Shown: in pieces, positions 10,436 to 22,317 of the stretch
Numbering within the stretch: the stretch's first letter is position 1
Layout of the letters: each line of letters begins with the position of its first letter
Assembly (NCBI RefSeq): GCF_031143425.1
Contig: NC_090437.1
Location: 843,957,978-844,021,977 of the forward strand
Source: Pleurodeles waltl
Lineage: Eukaryota; Chordata; Amphibia; Caudata; Salamandridae
Length of the DNA: 64,000 nucleotides
Direction of reading: 5' to 3'
Notes under the pieces: generated by a model
What the model saw: only the letters and a program-made list of their open reading frames with translations
Told to the model about the DNA's origin: nothing
Databases searched by the model: none
Made by a program: the position numbers and the translations under genes

Positions 10436-12114
10436 GTGAGTACAGTTCTCATCATTACAACTTACGCATGGTAGGGGGGTACCCGGGTGGGGATGTGTGT
10501 CAGTGGGTGCCTCTAGGCCAGGCCTGACTTTGCAGAATAGGTCCCATGTTGGGCAGGGTTCTGAAGTAATAATCCTGCTACTTAGTTTGTAGGCATCCAC
10601 TACTGGTCAGGGCTGTGTAGGACCCAGGTGTGCTGCAGTTGGCGGTATGTGCCCCTCTCCATGCTCTGGTGGCTAGCAATATTACTGGTAGTGCATTTCT
10701 TTGTGCGTAGGGCTGTTCCCTGCATGTGACGGTGGTGTGTACGCCAATGGTGGTGTTGGTGCAGCCATTGACCAAGTGTATCCTTTATCTCTTCCCCCCT
10801 TTTTGTTTTGTCACCCTGTCCTTATGTGCATTAGCATCATCTGGCGGAGTAGCAGAGGCACCGGTGAAAGAGGGAGCTGCATCCCACAGCACCCAGGAGG
10901 CGGAGTCCACTGACGGTGAGGGCACCTGTGGGACGTAGGGCGAGGAGAGCACCACAGCAGAGACAGGAGGGGACAGTTCGGACACAGATACCTCCTTCGA
11001 TGGAAGCTCCCTGGTGGTGGTGGACACTTCTGTGACCACCCCAGCTACAGGTACAGCCGCCACCCCCATACCAGCACTGCCCTCCCAGGAGCCCCTCAGC
11101 GAGTTGCCCGTGCCCGCTCACCCAGGAGGGTGGGCCTCTCCTTCTCCCTAGGCACCTCAGGCCTTGCACCAGTTAGCCCTGCTGCTCTGAGTGAGGAGGC
11201 TATTGACCTCCTGCAATCCATCTCTGTAGGGCAGTCAACCATTGTGAATGCCATCCAGGGGCGTGACAGCCCAAATGCAAAAGACTAATGCATTCCTGGA
11301 GGGCATTCACACTGACTTGGTGGCCCAACAGAGATCAATCGAGGCTCTGGCATCCTCTCTGATGCTAGCCATTGACCCTGTTTCCACCCTCCAACTTCCT
11401 CTTCCCAATCCCATTTCCCTCAAACCCAACATATCCCAAGCACACAGGCAGACGAGCATGCACACACGATAACACACAAGAGTGGCACAGGAAAACACAA
11501 GCACCACACATCATCCCACAGGCACTCACCCAAACACCATCCAAATGCAGACATACCAACATCCACTGCCTCCACTGTGTCCCCCTCCTCCTCCTCCTCC
11601 TCCACCTTCCTCCCAGTTCCGTCTACACTCACACCTGCAAGCACTGCACCATCATCCACTACCAGCATCACCACCACACCTAGCAGAACACACACCTCAC
11701 TGGCTGACAATACCACAACCGCCATGTACATGTCCCCTGTGTTCTCTCCCACTGTGTCTGTCCCCCCCTCTCAAGGTACACAAACGCAAGCACTCAGACA
11801 CCCAACAGCAATCCGCCTCACAACTGCATCCAGCCCATGCACCGAAACACAGCAGACAGACACCTCCCACAACCACTCCCTCTTCCTCCACTCCCAAACC
11901 TTCTCCCTCTTCCCACCCCAGTGTCCCTAAGAAGCTTTTCCTCCCCACCATTGACCTCTTCCCTACCCCTACCCCTGTCCTTCACATCTGGCCAGGGTGG
12001 CAAAAACCCAGGCAAGCACCTCAGCCACCCAGTCCACGGGCCAGTAGTCTCCACACCCACTAATGGTGGGAAAGGATCCAGGGCACCAGGCAGCCTCAAG
12101 GAAAGGGTGTCTGC

Positions 12115-12400
12115 CCCAAGTGCTGCCCGGAATGGCAAGGAGCCATTCACAGCTGCTGCTTGGAAGGGCAAGGAGCCATCCCCACCTGCTGCCAGGAAGG
12201 GCAAGCAGCCATCCCCAGCTGCTGCCAGGAAGTCAAGGAGCGTGACCCAAGTGCTGCCCGGAAGGGCAAGGAGCCATTCCCAGCTGCTGCCAGGAAGGGC
12301 AAGGAGCCTGACCCAAGTGATGCCTGGAAGGGCAAGGAGCCATCCCCAGCTGCTGCCAGGAAGGGCAACGGGCCTGCACCAGCAGGCAGGAAGGACAAGT
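12115..12400 (+). repeat. 33 bp minisatellite (11-residue coding unit) in Myb2, copy 1
   Basis: About eight units built on GCTGCTGCCAGGAAGGGCAA followed by GGAGCCATCCCCA. Each 33 bp unit would encode an 11-residue Ala/Arg/Lys/Pro-rich peptide. Unit length keeps frame, but one unit carries an indel near 12230. Copy 2 has 33 bp units of different sequence at the corresponding place (43860-43945). Confidence 0.75.
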
Positions 12401-12459
12401 GGCCTGGTGCAGGAACTCAGTCGGAGCCCCCACCACCAACCATGGTTGTGCAGCTCCTG

Positions 12460-13340
12460 AGGCTGCTGGGGATGGGCTGGAGCCTCCCCCCACCATCACC
12501 AGCAGCATCAGCACCAGCAGCACCACCACCACCAGTGGGCAGCTGTAAGGCTGCAGGGGATGGGCTGGAGCCTCTTCCCACCAGCAGCAGCAGTAGCAGC
12601 ACCGCCACCACCAGTGGGCAGCCATTCGAGGCTGCAGGGGTTGGGCTAGAGCTTCCCCCTACCAGCACTAGCAGCATCACCACCACCACCAGCAGCAGCA
12701 CCAGCAGCACCGCCACCACGAGTGGGCAGCCATCCAAGGCTGCAGGGGATGGGCTAGAGCCTCCCCCCACCACCATCAGCAGCAGCAGCACCGCCACCAC
12801 CAGCAGTGGGCAGCCATCAGAGGCTGCAGGGGATGGGCTGGAGCCTCCACTCACCACCATCAGCAGCAGCAGCGCCAGCAGCAGCACCAGCAGCACCGCC
12901 ACCAGCAGTGGGCAGCCATCCGAGGCAGCCATCTGAGGCTGCAGGGGATGGGCTGGAGCCTCCCCCCACCACCACCAGCAGCAGCAGCACCGCCACCACC
13001 AGCAGTGGGCAGCAGCACCACCAGCAAGAGCAGCACCAGCAGCACCAGCAGCACCACCAACACCAGTGGGCAGCCATCCGAGGCTGCAGGGGATGGGCTG
13101 GAGCCTCCCCTCACCACCAGCAGCAGCAGCAGCACCGCCACCACCAGCAGAGGGCAGCCGTCTGAGGCTGCAGGGGATGGGCTGGAGCTTCCCCCCACCA
13201 CAACCAGCAGCAGCAGCACTTCCACCACCAGCAGTGGGCAGCAGTCTGAGGCTGCAGAGGATGGGCTGAAGCTTCCCCAAGCAGCAGCACCATTACCACC
13301 AGTGAGCAGCCATCCAAGGCTGCAGGGGATGTGCTGGAGC
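12460..13340 (+). repeat. ~84 bp repeat with AGC/ACC triplet expansions, copy 1
   Basis: The core GAGGCTGCAGGGGATGGGCT recurs at about 12468, 12548, 12629, 12737, 12824, 12936, 13080, 13164, 13248 and 13318. Spacings of 81, 84, 87, 108 and 144 dominate and are multiples of three. They differ mainly in the length of embedded (AGC)n/(ACC)n tracts. Triplet slippage alone can preserve frame, so this is not proof of coding selection. Confidence 0.85.
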
Positions 13341-13439
13341 CTCCCCCACCACCACTATGCAGCCGTCACCGCCGGCGGACGGTCTGTAATCCTGCCTCCA
13401 TGGGCTGCTGTGCGGCCTGCCCCCTGCAAATCCTGTTGG

Positions 13440-15950
13440 AATGACACCCAGCTGAGAGACTGTGACCTTGCATTCCCCAGCATCAGAAGTGCAGGGCATG
13501 ATGCCCCCTCTAGAACCAGTGGGTATGACACCCACTCACCCCATCCTCCCAAGGATCAGAAGCACAGGGCACAATGCCCCCTCCAGAGCCAGTGGGCAAG
13601 TCACCCACTTGAGAGACTGTGGCCTTGCACTCCCCAGGACAAAGCACAGGGCATGTTGCCCCCTCCAGAGCCAGTGGACAAGTCATCCACTTGAGAGACT
13701 GTGGCCTTGAACTCCCCAGGACAAAGCACAGGGCATTTTGCCCCCTCCAGAACCAGTGGGTATGACACCCACTCATCCCATCCTCCCTAGGATCAGAAGC
13801 ACGGGGCACAATGCCCCCTCCAGAGCCAGTGGGTATGACACCCACTCACCCCATCCTCCCTAGGATCAGAAGCACAGGGCACGTTGCCCCCTCCAGAACC
13901 AGTGGGTATGACACCCACTCACCCCATCCTCCCCAGGATCAGAAGCACAGGGCCAGATGCCCCCTCCAGAACAAGTGGGCAAGTCACCCACTTGAGAGAC
14001 TGTGGCCTTGCAATCCCCAGGACAAAGCAATGGGCATGTTGCCCCCTCCAGAGCCAGTGGGCAAGTCACCCACTTGAGAGACTGTGGCCTTGCACTCCCC
14101 AGGACAAAGCACAGGGCATGTTGCCCCCTCCAGAACCAATGGGCATGACACCCACTCACCCCATCCTTCCCAGGATCAGAAGCACAGGGCATGTTGCCCC
14201 CTCCAGAACCAGTGGGTATGACACCCACTCACCCCATCCTCCCCAGGATCAGAAGCACAGGGCCAGAGGCCCTCTCCAGAGCCAGGGGGCGCCACTCACT
14301 TGAGAGACTGTGGCCTTCCAATCCCCAGGACAAAGCAATGGGTATGTTGCCCCCTCCAGAGCAAGTTGGCAAGTCACCTACTTGAGAGACTGTGGTCTTG
14401 CACCCCCCAGGATAAAACACAGGACATGTTGCCCCTTCCAGAACCAGTGGGTATAACACCCACTCACCCCATCCTCCCCAGGATCAGAAGCACAGGGCCA
14501 GATGCCCCCTCCAGAGCCAGTGGGCAAGTCACTCACTTGAGAGGCTGTGGCCTTGCACTCCCCAGGACAAAGCACAGGGCATGTTGCCCCCTCCATAACC
14601 AGTGGGTATGACACCCACTCACGCCATCCTCCCCAGGATCAGAAGCACAGGGCACAATGCCCCCTCCAGAACCAGTGGGTATAACACCTACTCACCCCAT
14701 CCTCCCCAGGATAAGACACACAGGGCATGTTGCCCCGTCCGGAACCAGTGGGTATGACACCCACTCAGCCCATCCTCCCCAGGATCAGAAGCACAGGACA
14801 CGATGCTCCCTCCAGATCCAGTGGGCAAGTCACCCACTTGAGAGACTGTGGCCTTGCACTCCCCAGGACAAAGCACAGGGCATGTAGCCCCCTCCAGAGC
14901 ATGTGGGCAAGTAACCCACTTGAGAGACTGTGACGTGGCACTCCCCAGGACCAAGCACAGGGCATGTTGCCCCCTCCAAAGCCAGTGGGCAAGTCACCTA
15001 CTTAAGAGACTGTGGCCTTGCAATCCCCAGGACAAAGCACAGGGCATGTTCTCCCTTCAGAGCATGCGGGCAAGTCACCCACTTGAGAGACTGTGGCCTT
15101 GCACTCCCCAGGACAAAGCACAGGGTATGTTGCCCCCACCAGAACCAATGGATATGACACCCACTCACCCCATCCTCCCCAGGATCAGAAGCACAGGGCA
15201 CGATACCCCCTCCAGAACTAGTGGGTATGACACCCACTCACCCCATCCTTCCCAGGATCAGAAGCACACGGCACAATGCCCCCTTCAGAGCCAGTGGGCA
15301 AGTCACCCACTTGAGAGACTGTGGCCTTGCACTCCCTAAGACAAAGCACAGGGCATGTTGCCCCTGCAGAGAAAGTGGGCGTCACCCACTTAAGAGACTG
15401 TAGCCTTGCACTCCCCAGGACCAAGCACAGGGCATGTTGCCCCCTCCAGAGCATGTGGGCAAGTCAGCATCTTGAGGGACTGTGACCTTGCACTCCCCAG
15501 GACAAAGCACAGGGCATGTTGCCCCCTCCAGATCCAGTGGACAAGGCACCCACTTGAGGGACTGTGACCTTGCACTCCCCAGGACAAAGCACAGGGCATG
15601 TTGCCCCCTCCAGATCCAGTGGACAAGGCACCCACTTGAGAGACTGTGGCCTTGCACTCCGCAGGGCCAAGAACAGGGCATGTTGCCCCCTCCAGAGCAT
15701 GTGGGCAAGTCACCCACCTAAGAGACTGTGGTCTTGCACTACCCAGGACCAAGCACAGGGCATGTTGCCCCCTCCAGAGCATGTGGGCAAGTCACTGTCT
15801 TGAGAGAATGTGGCCTTGCACTCCCCAGGGCCAAGAACAGGGCATGTTGTCCCCTCAAGAGCATGTGGGCAAGTCACCTACTTGAGAGACTGTGGCCTTG
15901 CACTCCCCAGGACCAAGCACAGGGCATGTTGCCCCCTCCAGGACCAGTGG
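13440..15950 (+). repeat. 82 bp / 73 bp interleaved minisatellite, about 30 units, copy 1
   Basis: Two related unit types are mixed. Type A (82 bp) contains ACTTGAGAGACTGTGGCC and AAGCACAGGGCATGTTGCCC. Type B (73 bp) contains GGGTATGACACCCACTCACC and CCCAGGATCAGAAGCAC. From about 15440 on, the array is purely type A at exact 82 bp spacing. Neither length is a multiple of three, so the many open frames here are shadows. Copy 2 has the same ACTTGAGAGACTGTGGC core in a 64 bp unit (45080-45385). Confidence 0.92.
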
Positions 15951-16364
15951 TTTTGTTCCATCTGCCAGCTGAGGTGCCCCCGTTCCCCATCCACCTGAGG
16001 TGCCTGCCTATTTTCCAACTGATGCCCCTGCAATGTTCTCTCCTTGTTGGTGCAGGTGACAGGTGGGGCCTTGGACTTTGGCCTGTGGCCCACGCACATT
16101 GAGGATCGGGTAGTGTTCCTTGAACTGTACATATGTATATACCATTAGATTTATTTTTCATATTTCTACCGTATTTATATTATTACACTCACTTTTATCA
16201 ATTCCTGTTGTCTTTGAATTGTTCCTGAGGGGTACGGGGTAATTATGTTTTATTACTGCATCTGATTGTGTGTATGGTGTTGGGGGTGAGGGTGTGTGTT
16301 GTGCGTGTGTGCGTCACTCTCTTTTTCCTCCCTCCCTCCCCTGTGTGCAGGCGGCTGTACTCTC

Positions 16365-16447
16365 CGTGGTCGTCTTCGCCGCCGTTGGTGTTCGTGGTGG
16401 AGCAGGAAGTAGAAAATCATTGGGAAGATCTGAAGTTCAGGCTCCAT
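16365..16447 (-). pseudogene. Transposase exon 1 remnant, copy 1
   Basis: Reading leftward from an ATG at 16447, this 83 nt segment encodes a peptide starting MEPELQIFPMI and ending HEHQRRRRRPR in phase 2. Copy 2 has an 83 nt exon in the same place (45845-45927) with the same MEPEL start, hydrophobic middle and Arg run. The base pair after the exon is GA (GAGAGT) where copy 2 has GT (GTGAGT), so the splice donor is destroyed. The main transposase exon is absent from this copy, leaving the exon an orphan. Confidence 0.68.
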
Positions 16448-16769
16448 GGCGACGTGGTTGTTCCCTGTGTCTCCAAAGGTGAGTCCTTTCTCTTCTGTGG
16501 TCTTTTTCTGCCAGGCTTTTGATGTCGTTGGTACCACCCCGGAAAAGGTGGTGGATTCATGTCTCTTAATATGGTGGGCGGAACATTGACTTCCACCTGG
16601 CTGTAGGCAGCTACTGCCGTGGTGTCTTGTGTTTCTGCCCTGGCGGTCGGTGTGGTAAAGTGGCTGTCTATCTGAGTTTGGTCATAAGATGGCGATAGTC
16701 ACCGCCAGCCTGTTGGCGGTATTATAGCCACTTTATCACCGATCCTCAGCATTGTAATGAGGGCCTTAA

Positions 16770-18654
16770 TCCTTAGAAAACATTGAGAATGCTCTTTGTT
16801 ACACAAAGTACCTGGGTAGCATAAAAAATAAAGCCGCACAAGCGAGCGTGTGTCGGAAAAGGGTAGCGATGCGTCGATTCCTTACTCACAAGTGAGGCTG
16901 TGTGTCATTACCTTCTCTGGTCGGGTCGGCGATGCATCGGTTTTCTCCCCTGCATGAGAGCGATGCGTCGATTTCCAGATGGTCACCTCGGATCTGTGAA
17001 GAGTCGGGTTGACTTGGACCTCCAAGGACTATGCTTGGAAAATCCAGTCGCACAGTATCAGGAAACCGCGCTGGTGGGGTTTGCGTCGTTATCAGCATCC
17101 GATTAGCGGGTGTTGCGTGTCATTTCTCCAGCCGCGTTGTGTTGATCCTCCAGCCGCGATGCAGGTGGAGAGGTGATTTCAGTCGCGAAGCCGGTGGCGC
17201 ATCGTTTCTCAGCCACGTCACGGAAGGTGTATCATAAATGTCCCCTCACGGCAGTCTGTGTGTGGATTTTCAGTTCTTGTTTCCCAGTTCACCTCTCAAG
17301 GGCCCTGGAACTGGATAAGGCACCACGTGGCAGGGCAGGAGTCTCAGCAGAGAGTCCAGGTGCTGGCAGGGGAAGTCTTTGATGGCCCTGAGACTTCAAC
17401 AACAGGAGGCAAGCTCAGTTCAAGCCCTTGGAGATTCTTCTTAAGCAGGAATGCACAAAAAAGTCCACTCTTTGTCTCCTTTCACAGGCAGAAGCAGCAA
17501 CTCAGGATAGCCCAACAAAGCAACAGTCACAGGCAGGGGCAGCACTTCTCCTCAGCTTTCGGCAGAGGTTCCTCTTGGTTCCAGAAGTGATCTGATTTTC
17601 AGGGGTTTTGGGGGCTCTTCTTATACCCATTTCTGCCTTTGAAGTAGGCCTACATCCAAGAGAAGTCTCTGTTGTTAGGATTCTGCCTTGCCCAGACCAG
17701 GCCCCAGATGCAACACCAGGGGGTTGGAGACTGCATTGTGTGAGGGCAGGCACAGCCCTTTCAGGTGTAATTGGCCACTCCTCCCCTCCCTTCAGCCCAG
17801 ATGGCCTATCAGGATATTCAGGCTACACTTTGTGTCACTATCTAGAGGAGAGCTGCAAAACAGTCCAACTGTCAAACTGAGCCAGATAGGGAATCTACAA
17901 AAAGCAGAGTCACAGAATGGTTTAAGCAAGAAAATGCCTTCTTTCTAAAAGTGGCATTTTCCAACACACCATCTAAAAACCAACTTCACTAAAAGATGTA
18001 TTTTTAAATTGTGAGTTCAGAGACCCCAAACTCCACATGTCTATCTGCTCCCAAAGGGAATCTGCGCTTTAATATTATTTAAAGGCAGCCCCCATATTAA
18101 CTAATGAGAGAAATAGGCCTTGCAATAGTGAAAAATTAACTTGGCAGTATTTCACTGCCAGGACATGTAAAATACGTAAGTACATGTCCCACCTTTAACA
18201 TACACTGCACCCTGCCCATGGGACTACATAAGGCCTACCTTAGGGGTGACTTACCTGTATAAAACGGGAAGGTTTAGGCCTGCCAAGTGGGAACACTTGC
18301 CAAGTCGAATTGGCAGTTTAAAACTGCACTCACAGACACTGCGGTGGCAGGACTGAGCGATGTTTACTAATGTGGGTGGCACAACCAGTGCTGCAGGCCC
18401 ACTAGTAGCATTTGATTTACAGGCCCTGGACACCTATAGTGCACTTTACTAGGGACTTGCTAGTAAATCAAATATGCCAATCATGGATAAGCCAATGTAC
18501 ACATAAAATTTATACAGGGAGCATATGCACTTTAGCACTGGTTAGCAGGGTAAAGTGCCCAGAGTCCTAAAGCCAACAAAGAAGGTCAGAAATAAATAGG
18601 AGGAAGGAGGCAAGAAGATTGGAGATGACCCTGCAAAAGGGAAAAAGTCCAACA
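16770..18654 (-). repeat. Right part of family A LTR
   Basis: Continuation of the LTR interrupted at 7372. It contains repeated GATGCGTCG/GCGTCGATTTC-like boxes (16868-17230) and then sequence homologous, in reverse, to 52700-53650. Short open frames here have no domain support. Confidence 0.7.
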
Positions 18655-18862
18655 CATACCCATCACACAATAGATATCATTCTCTTGGTGGACAACAGCA
18701 CTCCACACAAACTCACATACGGCAATCAACACCACATGGAGCAGCAAGCAGACACAAACACACACAACTACAGGCACACAATCAAAGTCACTCAGGAACA
18801 ACAGAAAGCTAGAAAGGAAATGTAGGACAAAGGTGTACCCAACAATCCAACAACTGTTTGGG

Positions 18863-18868
18863 TTTATT
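18863..18868 (-). promoter_or_regulatory. Possible polyadenylation signal of Myb2, copy 3
   Basis: AATAAA on the minus strand just after the last recognisable part of Myb2 exon 3. Position is consistent with the gene end, but a hexamer alone is weak evidence. Confidence 0.35.
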
Positions 18869-18869
18869 C

Positions 18870-20398
18870 AACAAAGGGCTGTAGGTCCAAGACCAAAGGC
18901 CAGTCCATATGGTATCCAAATAATGGCAATGAGTTGTTGCCAAACTCGACTCCTAACTGCCACGTAACCTCCACAGTAAGGTACATCAAGGGGGCAGGCA
19001 GGCATGTCAGGTATTATCTGGGAGGGATTGTTTTTTTTTGGAGGCAGGCTTATTTTTGTGAGGGGTGGGCTTCTTATTGGTGGGGAAGGGGTATGGGTCT
19101 TTGCGGGGAGAGGAGGCCTTGGAGGTAGCAGGGATGGCCTTGGGGAGGGATGCAAACCTTTTGGGTGTGGAGTGGGAGGAGGACATGGGTAAGGTCTAGC
19201 TCACAAAGGAAGTGTTTTTAGATACAGGGGGATGTTCATCAGAAGGGAGTCAGAAGGGGGTCAGGGTTTGGAGGTTGAGGGAGTGTGTAGTAGTGTATGT
19301 CTTGGATGCATGCTTGTGGGAGGTATGCTTGTGTGGGGTGGGTGTCGAGTGGGTGAGTGAGTATGTTTATGTATCTTGGGCTGAGGGGGGTGGAGGTGCT
19401 GGGGGATGACATGGTAGGTGGGTGGTTCACGGTTGGGATGGTGACTGCAGGTATGCTGGATGTGGAGCATGTAGGTGTGTCTGTGGTTGTGGTGCCTGCG
19501 GGTGTGGAAATAGGAGTGAATGTCTGAGGGTCTGATGCAGTGGTGTCTGCAGGTAGGATGGGTGTGGTGGCTCTGTCGGTGACTGTTGTGGTGGTGTCTG
19601 TAGGTTTGCCAGATGTCTTGTGTGTGACGCTGGGGCTAGGGCTGGGGCTGGGGGTGTCCTGGAAAGTAGTGACTGTTGCTGTATTTGTGGGTGGATGTTG
19701 TTTGTGTGTGTGTCAGTGTGCCTTGTGGTGCTTCTGTTTGTGAGCACTCCATGTGTCTGTGGAGGTGGATGCATGAAAATCTGTCTGTGTGCTTTGGGTA
19801 GGTTGGAGAAGGGGGGGATTTGGACTGGGAAGAGGGAGGTGGAGGGGGGCTGAATACAAGAGTTGACTGGCTGCCATCAGTGTGGAGGCCAGAGCCTGAA
19901 AAGATCTCTGTGGGCCAGCCATTGCATCGTGAATGCCCTCCAGGAACATGTTTGTCTGCTGGAGCTGGGTCGCCAGTCCCTGGATGGCATTCACATGGTG
20001 GACTGACCCACAGATATGTTTCTCAGGAGGTCAATAGCTTCCTCACTGAGGGCAGCAGGGGGAACAAGGGCTGGGGCAGATGTGCCTTTGGGAATGGAGA
20101 TGCCCACCCTCTTGGGTGAGCAGGCACAGCCAACTGGGTGGGGAGCAACAGGGAGGGCGGTCATAGAACAGGGGGTGGGGGACAAAGATGGTGCTAGGTG
20201 GTACCCTAATGGGTCCGCCACCACTAGAGATTGGCCACTGGAGGAGGAATATGAGGATGTTGAAGCTGATCCTGTCTCCGGCACTCCACTTGCCCTCCGT
20301 GCCACTGGGTCCCTTCGTGTCAGTGGTCTCTTGAGCCGAGGTCCCATGGCCAGCTGCTTCCCCACTTGGCTATGCCCCATCGCATGACTGTGCTGATC
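18870..20398 (-). pseudogene. Myb2 exon 3, copy 3
   Basis: On the minus strand the acceptor TTTCTTTTGGCAG precedes GATCAGCACAG at 20398. The reading then includes PAALSEEAIDLLRNISVGQS, and after a one-base frameshift near 19995 continues VNAIQGLATQLQQTNMFLEG. This helical block matches copy 1. It is followed by Pro/Thr/His-rich low-complexity sequence to about 18870. The minisatellites of copies 1 and 2 are absent, so they are later additions or were lost here. The exon is frameshifted and non-functional. Confidence 0.72.
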
Positions 20399-22317
20399 CT
20401 GCCAAAAGAAAGTGAAATAGGGTCACAACATAGACATGAAAACATTTCAACAACAACTCTGAGAGACCAACCACGCCATCATGTCAAGTAGTCCCCCCAA
20501 AAAAGGTCCACCTAAGTGGCACAATCATGTGCCATAACATAACCATGCATGCCATCTGAAATTACAAAAGTGACACTTAAGAAAAACAGGATCTCAGACA
20601 ACTACAATTGCATGGATGACCATACAACAACTAGGTTACCACTCCCTCCTCAAACCTGTGCCACATGCACAGACCCTAGTGAACTTGTAGCCAACAATTG
20701 GATGCCATTGTAAGGTACTCTACTAAATGCACATACACAAGTTCAGGCACATATCTATTCTGCACTGACGTGATGTACAAACTATATCAAAGTTTGCAAA
20801 AGAGATGTAGCTGACAAAGGTACAAATCTTCAGAAACCTGGAGCGGGTGACATGGAAATGCCCATGTCACTATTTCCATGTCACTATGGACACATCACAA
20901 TAATGTACGGTTCCACAAGTGACACCTGTACATAATGAGTCTAGGAGGTAGTAACAGTGCCACTCAGACATGCCCCAACTGTGGCATTGTAAAGAACAAC
21001 AATGAAGTCATATTCACAATCTCATGGAGAGATGTCTCCAGAATACACACAAAAAGTATCCAGTAAGGACCAGGATAGCCACCACCAATGTCTGACACCC
21101 ACTACAATGTTCACATCTGAGTGTGCTTGTGGTTAACAACAGTATTGTGCAGGATGGAAAGACACAGAAATTACAATCATCAGCAGAAGGACACCAACTT
21201 GTTGTCCATTGAGAAGCTACATCACTACCTACATCTCAGCCATGGTAAGCATGGCATCTGTCTGTGGATGAATCCCTGTCCCCAAACACATGTGATCCAA
21301 ACATCACTGCAAGTCACTCCATGATGCATTCCAGCAGTCAGGGCACAATCCCAAATAATTACACAGGTGCAGTGCACTTTTCAACATGAATCCACAGCAA
21401 GGGTACATACAAACATAAAGTGGATCCATACTCTGGCCCTAACTGTCATGTCCCTCATTGCAATTGCAGTTTAACATGACTAATGACATGTTATGAGGCA
21501 TGAAAGTATCTGTCAGATGACATATGATGGTGGCACACTCCTGTCTGTGGCACCACAAGAAATGAACCACCATTGTAGGTGCATTGTAGGTGTACCATTA
21601 CAACAACAGCTCCCTATGCACATATATCTGAGAGACTCAGGACATCATCCCATCAACATGGATAGCACATACATAAAACAGCAGCATACATACATATCCC
21701 TAGGAGAATGGAGCACATGCTGACATGTAGGCACAAGGACTGTTGGCAACAGTGATGACTTATCACTTATGTCAATGCACATTCCCCACTTACCAAGGGA
21801 AAGTAGTTTGCTACAGCTGCCAAAAATTACCGATGTAAGTCATGTCACATCTCTGGCAGACACCTACACATCACAGACTGCAGAGAGGCACCAGCGCCAA
21901 TCATACACTAAAGATAACTAGCTCCTGAATGGTAGATGTCAACCTACACATTTTACCAAACACATGCCAGAGGACAGTGATCCACATCCTACTTACCTTT
22001 GGCCTGTAACACTTGAGAGGAGTGATCTGCTGGAGAAAACTAACACCCATTAGCAGAACAAATAGTAAATATTTGTTAAAGTCACACAGCCATATGTGGT
22101 CCATGCAAAGCAATAGGTCAGAGGATACCCCATAGTGTTTTCCTAAGTCCTAGGTCCAAAAGGAAAAGCTCACCAGTTGAAAACACGTGACCTGTCTACA
22201 AAAATAAGCTCCCATGTGATCTGTGACACATGACACATCCCTCTTTGTCAGGGGGGCAGTCAGTCCTTCACTCAATCACCTGGCAAAGGCTCAAGTAGGA
22301 ATTTTCCTTGTGCTCAC
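20399..22317. other. Myb2 intron 2, copy 3
   Basis: About 1.9 kb between exon 2 and exon 3, versus about 0.4 kb in copies 1 and 2. No gene seen. A short direct duplication of CCATGTCACTAT lies near 20860-20885. Confidence 0.5.

Larger units (their letters stand above)
10835..13340 (+). pseudogene. Myb2 exon 3: acidic, helical and low-complexity C-terminal region, copy 1
   Basis: Starts after the acceptor GTGCATTAG (to 10834), the same acceptor as copy 2. It reads ASSGGVAEAPVKEGAASHS and hits a TAG at 10936-10938. A conserved helical block follows in shifted frames: LSEEAIDLLQSISVGQST (about 11180-11240), then MQKTNAFLEGIHTDLVAQQR (about 11278-11330). Copy 3 shares this block, but copy 2 lacks it. 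Next come Ser/Pro/His-rich sequence and 33 bp and ~84 bp repeats that would encode AARKGKEPSPA and EAAGDGLEPPPT-like units. Several frameshifts make this a pseudogene. The true end of the coding region is not determinable here. Confidence 0.65.
7373..16766 (+). mobile_element. PIF/Harbinger transposon copy 1 (9.4 kb), transposase-deleted
   Basis: Terminal repeats: left GCCCTCATTATGACATTGGCGG, right complementary to AGGCCCTCATTACAATGCTG. The element is flanked by TAA at 7370-7372 and 16767-16769, the TWA duplication typical of Harbinger. It holds Myb1 (two exons), Myb2 (three exons), three minisatellite arrays, and a minus-strand 83 bp transposase first exon near the right end. Relative to copy 2 the transposase main exon is missing (deletion junction about 9500-9580). 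It is therefore a non-autonomous derivative, although it retains both Myb genes in decayed form. Confidence 0.88.
7118..18654 (-). mobile_element. Solo-LTR-like element, family A, split by Harbinger copy 1
   Basis: Begins TGTTAGAAATGGGG (7118) and ends AAAGTCCAACA (18654), so it has TG...CA termini. Flanks CACAC (7113-7117) and CATAC (18655-18659) match 4/5 as a 5 bp duplication. Removing Harbinger copy 1 rejoins the sequence seamlessly at a TAA, leaving about 2.14 kb. Positions 16770-18654 align, in reverse, with the family A copy at 52640-55261, for example in the segment containing AGTGCACTTTACTAGGGACTTG. Strand is given relative to that copy. No internal coding region or second LTR is present, so a solo LTR or a coding-free LTR derivative is the best reading. 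Confidence 0.75.

Noticed and set aside
11482..12063. 193-codon Pro/His/Thr-rich + frame as an independent gene
   Set aside because: It overlaps Myb2 exon 3 and merely reflects CA/CC-rich composition.
12417..13280. 287-codon minus-strand frame rich in Val/Leu/Ala
   Set aside because: Antisense shadow of the AGC/ACC triplet repeats in Myb2.
13462..15885. Many 60-160 codon frames in both strands of the 82/73 bp array
   Set aside because: Unit lengths are not multiples of three, so the same DNA is read in all frames; no stable protein is implied.
13440..15950. CRISPR-like array (regular repeat of about 80 bp)
   Set aside because: Whole units are conserved with no unique spacers, and the setting is a eukaryotic transposon; it is a minisatellite.
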